64,000 nt of DNA from positions 24,244,591-24,308,590 of the forward strand of contig CM033393.1 of NCBI GenBank assembly GCA_019426215.1, given 5' to 3'. The position numbers and the translations under genes are program-made. This DNA comes from Buddleja alternifolia. Lineage: Eukaryota; Streptophyta; Magnoliopsida; Lamiales; Scrophulariaceae. The notes under the pieces are model-generated. The model saw only the letters and a list, made by a program, of their open reading frames with translations, was not told the origin of the DNA and ran no database searches. Shown one piece after another: positions 11,082 through 23,709 of this stretch; positions within the stretch are counted from its first letter, which is position 1; each line of letters begins with the position of its first letter.

Positions 11082-14000
11082 CTAACTTGCCTGCTGGGGT
11101 AACTGATCCTCCTCAGCAGTTGAAACACAAGATGGTAAGACAGTTATGGTCCTTTCATCAGTGGAGGCTGCTGCTGTTGAAGGCAAGTCAGAGATGGTCT
11201 TTTGATCAGTGGAATCTGCCGCAAATGAGCTAAAAGAAGATTGCAGTGATTCTGGTCCTTCAGTAGCAATTCTCTTACATAATGCATCACAATTGCTAAT
11301 CACCTCAGTTAATCTTCCTTTCAACTCTCCAAGTTCCACTTGCAACGAATGGACTGTGCAATTCGAACATGAACACAATTAGAATATAATTACTGTGGAG
11401 GCTCCACTGAAAGCAATATATGAACAACTCTGTCTTTTTCTGCAGAGTATCAATAACCTTTTTCAAGATTATATGCCATATACAGTGGATCTCTTACATA
11501 ATGCCATTAAAGGCACTAATCATTTCGAAATTCCAAAAAGATCAAATCATAGGCTTGTGTTATCATAAATATGATCCTTTTACATTGTATTCAATAAGAT
11601 AGCTGGAAATCAAAAATATATATTCAGAATGCAACTGAGCCAGTAGTTTTTTTATAGCTTTCAACTTTATTTATCACCATGATAAACTGCATAGGTACAA
11701 CGGATATAATAGCTTATAATAACCCCTATCATGCAAAAACAAAAAGGCTCCATTTAAATTTCCCATAGATCTAGGATGCATTAGGTACCTTCCGAAAGAT
11801 GGTTAGAGGTGGTCTTCATTGCTGATGCCGAGTAATTGAAACGCTGGAGAAGCTTGACAGCCAAAGCATCGGCAACTTCTATTTTGTTTTCAATATCTTC
11901 CTGCATATCGAACTAAGCGTGTAAAGCAAATGCATACATATGTTTCCCACTCGAAAGATAAGCAAAGGCTGACAAGCAAACAAGAAAACATTAATTTCAA
12001 GCTATGACGTTCTGCAGAAAATCAAGCTTAACTTTAAAACATTTATCATCAGAATTTCGAACAAGATCATCATGGTCACAAATTTAATTGATTAACAGAT
12101 TTATTTGAGAAATGGATGCAATACATTCAGAATAGACCTGTCAAATCCTAACAAATACTTCACTTTTCAAGGTTAGATCATAAGCCACTCTTACTTAATT
12201 TCACATGAGATATAACCAAATCAAAGAATCAAGAGGTTAAGTTTTTAGGAAGATGATAGAGGTCAACCAGCATGCTGATGTGATAAGCTAAACATATAAA
12301 TCTTTCTTTCAATTCCTCGACTCCAGAGTAGCACTACTATTCTTCATAAGACTCTGTAAGTGCAAAATGAACACCCAAATGACCCGAAGATGGTTAAGAG
12401 CCTCTGTTTCTAGCATAAGGCACATGTTGCAGCTCCTTTAAATATACTAGTAGATTGTTACTAGATCCATGCCTTAATAGTGATCATTCCAATTTGGTAA
12501 ATTTAGGCTCGAGGGACTAGGATCTTTGTGCATCATAAAGAGAACAATAACTTTTGCATATTCATTAATAAGGGACCATTAAAGTCCATTATTGATTAAA
12601 ACAATTTTCTACAATAAAGTGTATCTTCTTTAATTCTAATTGTGTGAAACTTTAATTTAAATCCGATTTTTTTTTCCAAGTGTATTTTTTGCCCCATTGT
12701 TGAAAAAGCGAGGAAGGAGTGAAAAGAAAATTCCAGACCATAATAATTTAGGTACAAATGTTGATTTCATAAATTTCTGTGTAAATAGATAACACATTTT
12801 CTAATATATTATTGATTATGGCAGAGTAAATTAGTAACTTTTTAAATTTTGGATAAAGAAATTAGTAGCTATCTGAATATTATGAGTTGAGTTTATTTAA
12901 GTGTTAAGTTTTTTATGAAGGTTTTCCAAACATATTCATATTTTATCAGCTAAAATTCCATATATTTATTTTTTAGTAATAGAACATGATACTTTCATTT
13001 ATGTTTAGCATAAATAACCCATAGGTTACTTGGTAAGTTGAGTATTTGCATGTTACACTTCAAATCTAGCTAAAAATTTTGTCATATGAAAATAATAAAA
13101 ATATTTAATTGTTCAAGTCGTAGTGCTATATATATAGTTCTATATAAACTTGGCATTTTGACAAATCATGCAATTATGAAATCTCCCGGTATGTAGTTTC
13201 AATATGTTGTACAAGTTTATATCCTTTAAAGATCACTTTTTCCACTTAAATATAAAATGTAAATTTCTTACCTCGAAATATATAAAAGTTGCTGTGTTGT
13301 TCTATTTATATTGTCATTTTAATGATTGTACATATTAGAAGTCCCTTCGCTTTGAATATGTACAAATTATTGTGCTCTTTATAATTTTTAGAGTTCCTAT
13401 GCCCTTAAACATAACTTTCCCTTTCAATGTTTTGATGTGAGCTTCATTTAGATATAGACATAAATGCATGCCCTGTGAATAGATATAATGCAATAATGAA
13501 CTTAAAACACATAATGCGAAAATGATTAGTGTGATATAAATTCCTAAGATTCTGCGTTGATTTGCTCAGTCCTATCCTACTGTTTGGTTCTTGCCAAACC
13601 CCTGAACAGGACACATTAAAATATGTGATAAGAGGCCAACCTGTCTTTTACTTATTTTTTGGGCCTTCTCCTCTTGCCAGTCACGATATATTGAGAAGAG
13701 ATCCAGTAGCACATTAGGATCTACAGTACCTAGTCCAAACATAACAAGAAATCAAAGCAGACAACCTGACTTATTGGGGTTATTTACACGAGAAAAAAAT
13801 AACATCCGAAATGAAACGAGAGAAGAACTTTACTTTGGTACAAATGAAACTGAAAGTTACAACAGTCCAATTTTCTCATGATGCACTATATATTACATGT
13901 CTACTTGGCATACAGCAGCAAATTTTCCAGATTTTTGACAACTTTGAGAACCATTTACATTATATACTTTAAACAAATTATGTCATTAATTAATAACAAA

Positions 14001-15724
14001 AAGTGTGCCGGGCTTTTATTGTTGAAATACATAGATTTACAAATAATATATAAATATTAAACAGCATTCCAAGCTTAACTTCACCCTGGTACATGATCTG
14101 CTAGATCCTGGATTGTGGACAGTAAAAGTGGGTTTTCAGTTGGTGGTTTTTGGTAAAATTGCAGTTTTGAGGGTAGTAAGATGTAAGAGAAACCTCTCTC
14201 TAATTTTAATGATTTAACGTTAAAAACTTTCAACACTTGAGTCCAATCAAATATCATAATACTAGGAAGTAAATTGTTTTAACGACTTTGCTAAAAAATC
14301 CAATTTTCACAGGCCTCATTTCCCAACCATGTCATCCCTCCTGTGGTCTCTCATCAAGATGCAGCACAACTATGGAATCTTTGACATTAGATGGAATTTG
14401 AAATCCTTTAAAGTTATTTGGAACTAACAATTATAAACAAGAGATGCTTCCAAAATCCAAAGCTTACACATACCTGAAGAGACAAGTATTTGAAATTGCC
14501 ACGACATTGTCCTCCGAAACTACAGTATCTCAGACATACTCCCCATTAATCTTAGTCAAAACAGTTTTGCATCCACTTGCAAAGAACCAGTTTATACAAC
14601 AACTTTCACCAAATAATTTTGGTAGACTTCAGAATTTGCCCGGACAGATTACACCATGTATCTTTGCAACATAGTCCTCTTTAACTAGTTCTCTTTAAGC
14701 AATGAACAAGTGATTTGCATCAAGCACCTTCCTAAGACAACAGTCTATACGTACTCTACTCAATGAATACTAGTCTCCTCAAGAAGCTACTCAGAATTGA
14801 GAAAGAATTAATTGACTTCTAACCTTTGAAAACTTCTTCTGCTCCAAACAGACAGCTGAAGCAACAAGAATAATTTTTATCCATCACAACTTTTCGAAAA
14901 CATGGGCATGCCAAGGATGCATCCTCACAATATGGGTTGGGTTGGAAGTTTGTGCGTAACAGAAAGCTTAAAGGGGAGAAAGAAATTAAACAAATAGGTA
15001 GGCCTTAAAAGTTAAAAAGGGAAAATGAAAAAAAATAATCAGAAACAACATAAATGCATTCAAAGGCCCTTTATGATTGGGTGCAATAGAGACAAGTCCT
15101 ACTATTACTATAAAAGCAATAAACCTTTGAATTCTAATTGACAGCCTTTAATGTCAGAAAATTATATGTTAGTAGTATGTAACTTTCATCATTGTAACTT
15201 GGATAAAGTTTCTAATATTTCCATGTAGAAGTAGAACAAAATCTCATGCAATTTACACCTAATACCACTTAGCTACCGCTGCGTTTGAAAATGCTGCTCT
15301 ATAAACGAGCCATGACTATTCATTAATTCATGTTCAATTAAGAACATACACAGAAAAGAGACAAAAATGAGGGGTGGGGGGATGGAAACTACTATTGAAA
15401 AGAATACCAGAAGTGGAGGAAGAAAATGGTTTCCGTACGAGGATATCCGTCAAGCTACTATCAGCAGGGGCCGATGTCAGTATTGGCTTCGTCTGTTCAC
15501 ACACACATACACATACATAACAATTTATTTAGATTAATCAATGGACAGAAATTGGAAAAATAGAGTAATGCATAAAAATGGTGAGTGAAAGCTCACAATT
15601 TTGAGGGATTGAAGACTCTGTAAAATGGGGTCTGCACCCTGTGTACGCTCCGACACTGTGGTGATCCCATTCTCGGGACTCTTCTCGTGGACATACAAAA
15701 ATACATAAATATATACAAAAACAA

Positions 15725-15755
<31 letters not shown>

Positions 15756-15910
15756 CACAAGAAATTGCAAATGAGTGGAATGAATAATTAATCAAAGGAA
15801 GTTAAGAATATAAGGGATATTAGAGATTGAAGCAATTTGTAGTTAAGAAATTGAACATAGGGAGTAGGGTTTACCTGGGAGGTCGTAAGGGATGATTCTG
15901 AAGCACCCAT
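11082..15910 (-). CDS. Five-exon gene for a 197-residue helical protein of unknown function
   Basis: I built this from splice sites and a continuous frame. Exons on the minus strand are 15910-15875, 15492-15408, 13729-13641, 11900-11789 and 11353-11082, all joined at GT-AG borders and in phase, giving 197 residues. The product starts MGASESSLTTSQ and has a disordered Ser/Thr-rich N-terminus. A charged helical core follows (EEKAQKISKRQEDIENKIEV, then ALAVKLLQRFNYSASAMK and LQVELGELKGRLTEV), then a Ser/Thr-rich tail. No membrane segment or signal peptide is visible. The pattern of the core weakly resembles small coiled-coil subunits of BLOC-1/BORC complexes (for example KXD1-like proteins), but I do not recognise the family. 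Introns 2 and 3 are long (about 1.7 kb each). Confidence 0.75.
15729..15755. repeat. (TA)n microsatellite in intron 1 of the helical-protein gene
   Basis: Uninterrupted TA dinucleotides. The two overlapping minus-strand open frames across it are products of the repeat. Confidence 0.9.
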
Positions 15911-16620
15911 GGACAAACACACCTGACCTGATTACTTTATAGTATTTCTAAAATCTAACAATATTTAGGGTGTAAATGTAATGCCCCAGTTCGTTCCTTT
16001 GGGGAGGTTTTATGTTTCATGATCTCGTATGTACTGTAGTGTAATATTTGTAAATGAATAGAGACCTCCCGGGAAATTGGCAAAAAAGGGCCTCATTTGC
16101 ACATAGGGGTGCAAACCCATAGACCTGTTATGTTTTTTTTCTTTTTATTTTTTATTTTTTGCGGCTAAATAAGTAACAAATGTTCAAACTATCCTTTTGA
16201 GAAAAGTGCCTCCCTAAATATTTGCAAACCAAGTCCCTACTTCTTAAAGATGATACCTTTAGTCCTTTAATCTTTAGGTTTGGTTTATTTAGTCCGAAAA
16301 TATAAAAACGACATAAATTAAATTACAAAAATTACAAAAGTAATTAGCATAATTAAACAATAATTACAAAGATTAATTACAAAGGGAACTTCAGGGTTAC
16401 TGCTTTCAGATTATGAATTAAAACTCATATTTTATCATTCTCAAGTAAAAGGGTTGCTTCGAGAATCCGATTGCTTCATCAACGAAGATTTATGTTGGAA
16501 AGAAGTAAAGTATCTATCTTACTCTTTTGAAATTTAAAATATAAACTTAATTCATTCAAAATTTTAAACTCAGGAACCCATCTCTGATAAATAACTCGAG
16601 AAAACCTTTTTGATGTGGAA
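15911..16620. other. Spacer between helical-protein gene and the florendovirus-like element
   Basis: Contains the 5' flank of the minus-strand gene, then AT-rich DNA. The part from about 16380 to 16620 may already be leader of the pararetrovirus beyond its primer-binding site. No gene is seen. Confidence 0.4.
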
Positions 16621-16663
16621 GATTAGACTAAACTGTGACCACAAAGCATGCTCAGAATACTTA

Positions 16664-16676
16664 GGCTCTGATACCA
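16664..16676 (-). other. tRNA-Met primer-binding site of the florendovirus-like element
   Basis: Minus strand reads TGGTATCAGAGCC, a perfect match to the caulimovirid consensus. It lies downstream of ORF2 and the promoter, so the integrated copy reads across the point where the circular genome starts. Confidence 0.75.
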
Positions 16677-17038
16677 AATTACTTGCACGATTGGGGGAAT
16701 TATCCCACACATTTTGTCTCCCGACCGGTAACACCGAGAAGGAAAACAAAATCTTCCCAAAGCAGTATTAGATATTATTGAAAACAATGATTTGTACAGC
16801 GGAAACATTTTTTTGGGACAATGAAAGAGTAGAATGTTACTATTGTTCATCATCATTTTTAGTATTTTTAATGTTTTTGTGTTTTCGGTTTTTTTAATGT
16901 TTTTGTATTTTTTGAACATAAGAGAATTATAACATTTTTAAATAGTAAGAGAATCTCGTCCCTAGGGGTAAACTACTCGCTATGCATATTAATAAAGTAT
17001 AAAAACTTACAAAAGATTTGTGCACACAAAGTAGATAT

Positions 17039-17044
17039 TTTATT
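17039..17044 (-). terminator. Polyadenylation signal AATAAA of the florendovirus-like element
   Basis: AATAAA on the minus strand lies about 95 nt downstream of the TATA box. That is the distance expected for the poly(A) signal within the terminal repeat of a caulimovirid pregenomic RNA. Confidence 0.6.
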
Positions 17045-17132
17045 ACAAGAAAAGTGAGAGACTCTCTAGCAACCAAGAAGTGTGGCTTGGAGAGTGTTAA
17101 GGTGCGAGTTTTTACAATGAGGGAAGGAGTCC

Positions 17133-17139
17133 TTATATA
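17133..17139 (-). promoter_or_regulatory. TATA box of the florendovirus-like pregenomic promoter
   Basis: The minus strand reads CTATATAAGGAC, almost the same as the TATA region of the CaMV 35S promoter (CTATATAAGGA). Position after ORF2 and before the poly(A) signal supports this role. Confidence 0.65.
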
Positions 17140-17469
17140 GACTCCGGACATGAAAGAAAATTACAACAAAATGAAATTCAAATTTGGATTCCAAAACAGG
17201 TTGCAGGTAAAGCTATACAAGGCCTGCAATTATTGTACTACAAATAGTATTCAAATAGTAAAAATCTCTGTCAAAGGTGGTAAAGATGAACAGTAATTAC
17301 TAATAATGTCACATGCGGCCAAAATAAAATAAAGTAAACGGTAAAAGTACAATAATTGATACTTCCGAATTTAATGCTTTGTCTGTGTGTTGAAATTTCT
17401 TCCACTGAATTATTGTTCCTTGTTGTTGTAGATGATGAATTATTGCTAAAACCTTTGAAGCTTTGTCTT

Positions 17470-19083
17470 CTAGTATGCATCTCGGCTGGTTCCTTCTGGA
17501 TCTGGATTATACTCTAAATTTGGATCATATACTGGTTGATACTCCACACTAGTCATTGTTCTTTTTCCTAGTGTTGTAATGCGATGCTTGCATTTTGTCT
17601 TTGCTGGAATAAATATGTTGTAATGAGGTGCCTGGAAAATAGGCTTGAGGTCCGAATTTGAATTGGACATCATGTAATGTTGCTGCGTTTTCCTCTGTAT
17701 TTCCAAAGCTAATTTGAGCTCTTCTATGTTTGCTAAGGGATTAATGGCTTCAGGGAAATTCCACAATTTTGACATTGGTTCCCATTTTTCATAATTCTCG
17801 GTTATTGAAATAAATGAATGTCCTATTCCTACCCCTGTAGTATTCCAAACTGGAGGTAAAGAAACTATATCAAGCTTAAGACTTTCTGCTCTTTGCGCGA
17901 ATAGGAAACTCACCGTATCTGAAATATGTCGTCCTAGATGTGTCACTTGTACTGGATATGATACAAATATTTTTGATACAAAACCATAGTCTAATAACCG
18001 TTGAATGCTGATAAAATTATCATCTATCCATCCTTCTCTAAAAACTGATGCGTCTATTTGAACATTAGGCCATGAAAAGTATTTAAGTGTGTAGAATTTT
18101 AGTGATCCTTCATGGTGAATTGGTTCTCCTTTCCATTGTAGTAGGCGAGTTTTTGAAACTATTCCTTCTATCTGCTGGTTGATAACAATTTGGGTTACCT
18201 TTAACATCTTTGAGTAAAAACTTTCTTCTGCTTTCTTCCAGATTAAATTCTGAATTTCTTCAAGTAAAGCTAAAACTGTTTGGCAAGGGTTATAAAAAGT
18301 TCGAGCGGACAAAAATTGATAGGATTTATCTTTAATCTCCTTGGGAACATCATTTTGTCTCGGGTTTATTAAATGGGCTGATAACTTTTGATGTTGGGCT
18401 AAAAGGTCTTGATAAAATTAGTTAAGATTGATAAACTGTTTGGTTATGGTTTCTAGGTCATCTTCGAGTGATTCTACATCTGGGCTTATAGGTTGCTTTC
18501 CCTTTGAAAGTATTTTAGGCTTGGCGTTTTCGGCATTGGGCTGAATGTAAAAATTTGGGCCTAGAAGTCTTTTTGCCGTTGTTACTGCTTCATGAAAATG
18601 TTTAAAGGGCTCTAAGTATCCCTTTGCTACCTTTCGAATACTTTGTAATGCTCGTTTATAGTCTTCAAAGATTCCCATTGGATCTTCTCTAATAACAAGA
18701 TAAAATGCCGCTTCGTCTATTGGAAAGTTTACTTTTTCAAAATAATAACAAAGTGCGTTTAATGCTGTTAATTTTCCGGCTGAAGGATGAGCTTCCCATA
18801 GAGCATTGAGTAAAATACTCTAATCTTCAGTTATATGAGGGGTATCTTTTGGGAGCTTGAAATTATGTCTAACTAGAAGTGCTATTTTGTCAAAGGTTTT
18901 TAAAACTGGTCTAGGGAAAACGCTTTGTGTAGCTGGATTGAAAAACTGAGTTTCTATTGTGAATGTTGGTCTATTCTGGCTATTTTGTTGAAAGTTAGGC
19001 CTGAAAGCTCGTCTTCGGACTATTTGGTTGTAAGCTACAGAGGGAGGTCCTGTTTGTTGGTTGTCTTAGTTGTTGGAGGCCAT
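17470..19083 (-). pseudogene. ORF2 of the florendovirus-like element, three nonsense codons
   Basis: One frame of 537 codons runs from ATG 19083 to the stop at 17470 and is broken only by stops at codon 6 (19068-19066), near 18822 and at 18420-18418. The ATG overlaps the end of the RNase H frame. Open pieces are 18678-18418 and 18312-17470. The C-terminal part has a dense conserved-looking region (LKYFSWPNVQIDASVFREGW). Florendovirus ORF2 has no established function, and I see no known domain. Confidence 0.7.
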
Positions 19084-19752
19084 GATCTGTTACCCAGAAT
19101 TAAAGTTATTGTCTGCTTAATAAATCTTCTATACTATTGTTTGATCCTTTAATATGTTCAAATTCTACTTTATATCCATTATCTTCTATTGCATTTCTAA
19201 AATTTAGCCATCTTTTATTATTTTGTTTTCTAGAATTTTCATTTTTTATGAATCTAACCACAACTTCACAATCTGTTCTAATGGTAAAAGGTTTATTTAA
19301 ATATAATCTAAAATGGTCTATTGCTTTGACTATTCCTGCTATTTTATAATCTAGACTGGTCTAGTTACTTCCTGTTTTATTAAAGTTACCACTGGAATAA
19401 GCTGATATTTTTTCTTCACTTTTTGGAGAAAATTTATGAAGTTTACATTTTAATATTGCTCCCCATCCTTCTATAGAACTATCTACTTCTATTATGACAT
19501 AATCAGTACTTAAAGGTAATTCTAAAGGCTTAAAATCCTTAACGATTTCCTTAATTTTTCTTATTAGATTAATATCTTCCTGATTAAAATGTCTCTAGCC
19601 AGATTTTCCTGTTTTCTTATATAGTGGTCCAACTAATTTACTAAGTTTAGGAATAAATTTTCTAGAGTAATTTAATATTCCTAAAAAAGCTTGTATTTGT
19701 TTTAAGTTTTCTAGTTTATCTGGGAAATCTAAAATCTTTTGAGCTATATGAG
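19084..19752 (-). pseudogene. RT thumb and RNase H remnant of the florendovirus-like element
   Basis: Continues the polymerase on the far side of the solo LTR. By translation, the RT connection ([20 protein letters not shown]) and RNase H (DSSIEGWGAILKCK, ISAYSSGNF, RTDCEVVVRFIKNE) can be recognised. Several in-frame stops are present. It ends overlapping the ORF2 start. Confidence 0.7.
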
Positions 19753-21257
19753 TGTTAGAAAATTTCATGTTAGATGTTTTGATGATGACAAGATAAGTTT
19801 CATGTTAGACCCCAAAAATATGTAAGTTTATATTTTGTTAGAACATGTATAAGCGTTTAAAGTTATCAAGTTGTAATTTTTAGTTAAGGCATTTTATCTT
19901 TACAGTTTTAGACTAGTATTTAGCGCTTGAGCTAAGATAGAATTCTAGATGAGTCTATCAAGCTGAAATCGAGGATCGGCGTCTGAAGACTTTGAAGATG
20001 AGAGATTCATTAAGCAGCTGTCAAGCGCTTATGAATCAATTCAGGATGACTTTCGTGTTTAAGCGCTTGTCGTCACCTGAAGTTAATCCAAAGTCAATAT
20101 GTTATTAAATGCAATCAATGGGCATTTATTTTCAACGGGAAATAAATTCAAATGCATTAAATACTTGATAAGAGCATTAAATGTGTGATAAGGACTATTG
20201 ATGGTACGGATGTGCCTTCCCCATTGGCTGTCAACTCAAAGTAGGTCTGCTACCCACTCTGTACAGCAGAATTTTCAATGATGTCAGAAAAAGACTAAGT
20301 CATGCGCCTCGTGCTTCTCACGCCCCGCTTATGTCCAACGGACAAACCCCAAGAAAAGTCTATAAATAGATATTCACAGCTCAAACCTAAACACCAAGAA
20401 TTATTCACTTATGCTGTTGAAATCTATATCCAACTTTTAAAGCTCAAATCCTCCATAGCCAAATTTTCGTTGAGCTTAAACATCTCTACAGGCAAATCAA
20501 TATCTCTTATCTCTTCATAGAAGAACCTAACCTTTCAAATAGATATTACTAAAGTGTTTGAACTTTTCAAATCAAACAAAATCGTGATAAAAAACCCATC
20601 AACCTCTTCCATCTGTGTGACGAAGTTGTTGAAGACAAAGCATTATTTCTGAGTGAGAGAAGCATTGTCAGAAGCAGATCTTAGTCGAGTTGAAATCTGT
20701 GTGATCAGGGAACTCGAGATCAAGCTTTCATCAATTTGCTATTGTGTAGAAGTTGTCTGTGTGAAGCTTCGTGATCCATTTTAGTGAATTCCTCTTGTGT
20801 GGAAAGGAGTAGAAGGACGTAGCTGGGATTACACAAACTCAGCGAACTTTACAATTCTCGTGTCTTATTTATTTACTGATTTATTGTTTATATTTATATT
20901 CTACCATTATCTTGAAAAAGACAAGTAAATTAGTTAAGTGTTTAATTGACTAAAATCAATCTCTAAGCAACAAAATAAAAAAACCTGTGACGCTAAAGTT
21001 TTTTTTTTTTTTTAAAGAAGACTAAAAAATTCATTATGATGTGCTAACATTGATTAAAGAACTGAATGCTTAAACCTATCTGGTTATAGTATTCAAATCT
21101 TAAAGTCTAAGTTAACTCACTAGACGCTCAGTCAAGCGCCTACTCTTCAAGCGTCCAACACGATTTAATACGAATCTTTTTGAAGTCGAAAAAGACTTCA
21201 GGATCTATTCAACCCCCCCCCCCTTTAGACCATTTCGTATGCCACTTGGGACCAACA
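19753..21257 (+). mobile_element. Sirevirus-like (Copia) solo LTR with 5-bp target duplication
   Basis: Begins TGTTAGAAAATTTCATGTTA and ends GGGACCAACA, the TG...CA ends of an LTR. It is bordered by identical 5-bp sequences ATGAG at 19748-19752 and 21258-21262. No internal retrotransposon sequence is present, so it is a solo LTR left by recombination. The same LTR family, inverted, lies at 60906-62392 next to a polypurine tract. It carries an 11-C tract near its 3' end. It splits the RT gene of the florendovirus-like element, so it arrived later. Confidence 0.92.
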
Positions 21258-22235
21258 ATGAGGTTGTAATTTAATCTGTCCATTTCCTATTTTCAAACCT
21301 AAAAAGCTTATTTTTCTCTTAAAAAGTTCCATTTTCTTTTTAGACACTACTATTCCATTTTCTTCTATTAAATTAAACACTTGTTTTAAATGATCTTGGT
21401 GTTGTTTAATATTTTCATAAGCAACTAAAATGTCATCTATATATACTAAACAGAAATTTAAATGTTTAAGTATACTATCCATAAATCTTTGAAATGTAGC
21501 TGGAGCATTTTTTAAATCAAAAGATAGAACATTCCACTCGAAATGTCCTTCACTACAGCTGAATGCTGTCCATTTTTTGTCTTGTTCTACCATTTTAATT
21601 TGATTATATCCACTTTTTAGATCAAATTTTGAAAAAATCTTTTTATTTTGTATGAGATTAATTAACTCATCTTTATTAGGTATTTTATAAGCATCATCTT
21701 CTGTATTATCATTAAGTCTCTTATAATTATACACTATTCTAGGTTTTCCTCTTTTTATTTCTGCATTATTTCTTACTATAAAAGCTGCCGATCTATGTGG
21801 ACTATCACTTTTTCTTATAATACCGATTTCTAACATTTCTTTTATTTGTGTTTTGAATTCTTTTATATCTTCCGGAGTATATTCTATAGCTTCTGTTCTT
21901 ATTACTATATCGGGATTTATTTTTAGTTTAAAAGTATAATTTACTTTATTTTTGGCCAAATCATCTCCTATAAATCCTAACATTTCTAATTTATGCAGAA
22001 TTCTTTCATTTTCTAGGTTTAAAACTTCTAATCCCTTTCCTATATCTCTTAATTTTTCATCTAATAGGATGTCTATGGTTTTAGATTCTATATTATTTTG
22101 TTCTAATTCTTTGAAAAAATCTAAATCATTATTACCATGTCCACCACGCTTCGTAGTCAACTCTGATTGTTTAATATATCTATTTGTTGGAAATATATAA
22201 TTATGTTTGCTAATAGTAATATAATTGTTTCCCAC
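21258..22235 (-). pseudogene. Reverse transcriptase of the florendovirus-like element, cut by solo LTR
   Basis: The frame 22235-21258 holds the RT palm and fingers: RKSDSPHRSAAFIVRNNAEI, then GKPRIVYNYKRLND, KIFSKFDLKSGYNQIKM, and the catalytic LVYIDDILVA. Upstream residues GNNYITISKHNYIFP are the last trace of the protease domain (its ILVGNNYI segment). The gene is cut at 21257 by the solo LTR and resumes at 19752. The protease active site is absent. Confidence 0.85.
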
Positions 22236-22249
22236 TAATATACTTCCAT

Positions 22250-23617
22250 TTAATGCATAAATAAAGTTTGTCCATATTGTTGTGGGGTGTATATAGCTTT
22301 TCTACAAAACTCATAAGATTGTTTTCTAATTTGTTCTCTAATAAATTCTTCTTTATACCATTCCTGAAGTTTAAAGAAAGTATATTGTACTTTAGGTCCT
22401 ATACCTAATCCTGTAAGATTACCATTGTTTTTTATCCATTCTTCGTGTATTCTTTTTCCTAAATCTTGTGGTAGTTTCATAAAATATCCATTACATAGTT
22501 CTTCATCAAATGCTTTGTTAGATTCTCCTATTAATCTTGTAAAATCTTGACTAAAAGGTACAATATATTTCATATCGGTTATAGTGAGTTGTTCTAGGTT
22601 TCTAAGTGTCGTATCTTGTATGAATGTATTTTCTCTTCCTAGATCTATTCCTATTATTAAAGTTCTAATAAAACTAGTAAAATTATAAGGATTATTTCCT
22701 AAGGCCTTTATTTCATTAATTCTATTAGGATCCTTTTTCTTCTTACTTTGCCAGATAGATAATGGTGTAGGTCCTAAGCATGTTTCTAAAAAGTTAAACA
22801 TATCCATATCTGCCTTTTTGTTTATTTCCCAATGTCTTACTACACATTGTTCCCATATATTTACTTCTTCTTGCCACATTTGTGGACTTCCTAATTCAAT
22901 TACTAACATGGTACCACTCATGGTTTTTCCTATAGGTTGTCTTGATCCTATATATTTATTTGGTTGAGTTGATCCATATTCATATGTTGGGTTTTTCCAT
23001 TCTAGTCTTCCATTCATTTCTACATTTCTAGCTGGAACCTCACTATAATCTGATTCTACTCTAGTTCTTTTTCCTATATTACTACTAGTACTCGCTTGAC
23101 TATCTGTCATAAAAGTTATTTCATTACTATTCTTTTCTTTAAAGAAATTTTTAAATTCTACTTTTCCTGCACATATATCATCTACTAAATCAATATTATA
23201 ATGTTGTTTAAATTCTTCTTCTGCTGATTCCAAATTTATATCTAAGTTCATTGCTTCAAAATACATTTCATCTACTAATTCTCTTAAATTATTTATCTCG
23301 AAATTGTTTCTTAATATTTCTTCCATATTTTTTGACCTATAGTCATTTTTAAGTTGACTTTCTAATTGTCTAATTTCTTCCTCTATTTATTCTATATTTT
23401 CTTCCTCTTCATCTTCTTCGTTTTCTATGTCAGATACTATTTCCCAATTTGCAAATCTACTAGTTATTCTAACTTCTTCTTCTTCTATAATATTCAAATA
23501 GTTTGTTTCTGTTTCATTATCAATTTCTTCTTCTAGAACTTCTAAATTTTCTTTGGGGTCTTGCTTTTGGTAATTAAGAAATCTAATAGAAGTTTGACAT
23601 CTACTATTTGTATACAT
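22250..23617 (-). pseudogene. Coat protein region of the florendovirus-like element, truncated
   Basis: Two pieces in one frame (23617-23387 and 23326-22250) are separated by a stop. The first is very acidic; the second holds the coat core (SPQMWQEEVNIWEQCVVRHW, LGKRIHEEWIKNNG, YTFFKLQEWYKEEF), a pattern known from petu/florendovirus capsid regions. The frame ends at 22250 without the expected Cys-His zinc knuckle. The next bases already encode the end of the protease, which points to a deletion. Confidence 0.7.
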
Positions 23618-23709
23618 TACACTTTCTCCTGGAATCTTAACCGTCTCATTTTCTTCTAGGTGTTTGGTTAATTTTCATTCTTCTCCATTTAAATTTCCAT
23701 TATCTATAT

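Noticed and set aside
15534..15795. Overlapping minus-strand frames with IYIYIYIY runs
   Set aside because: Translation of a (TA)n microsatellite inside an intron.
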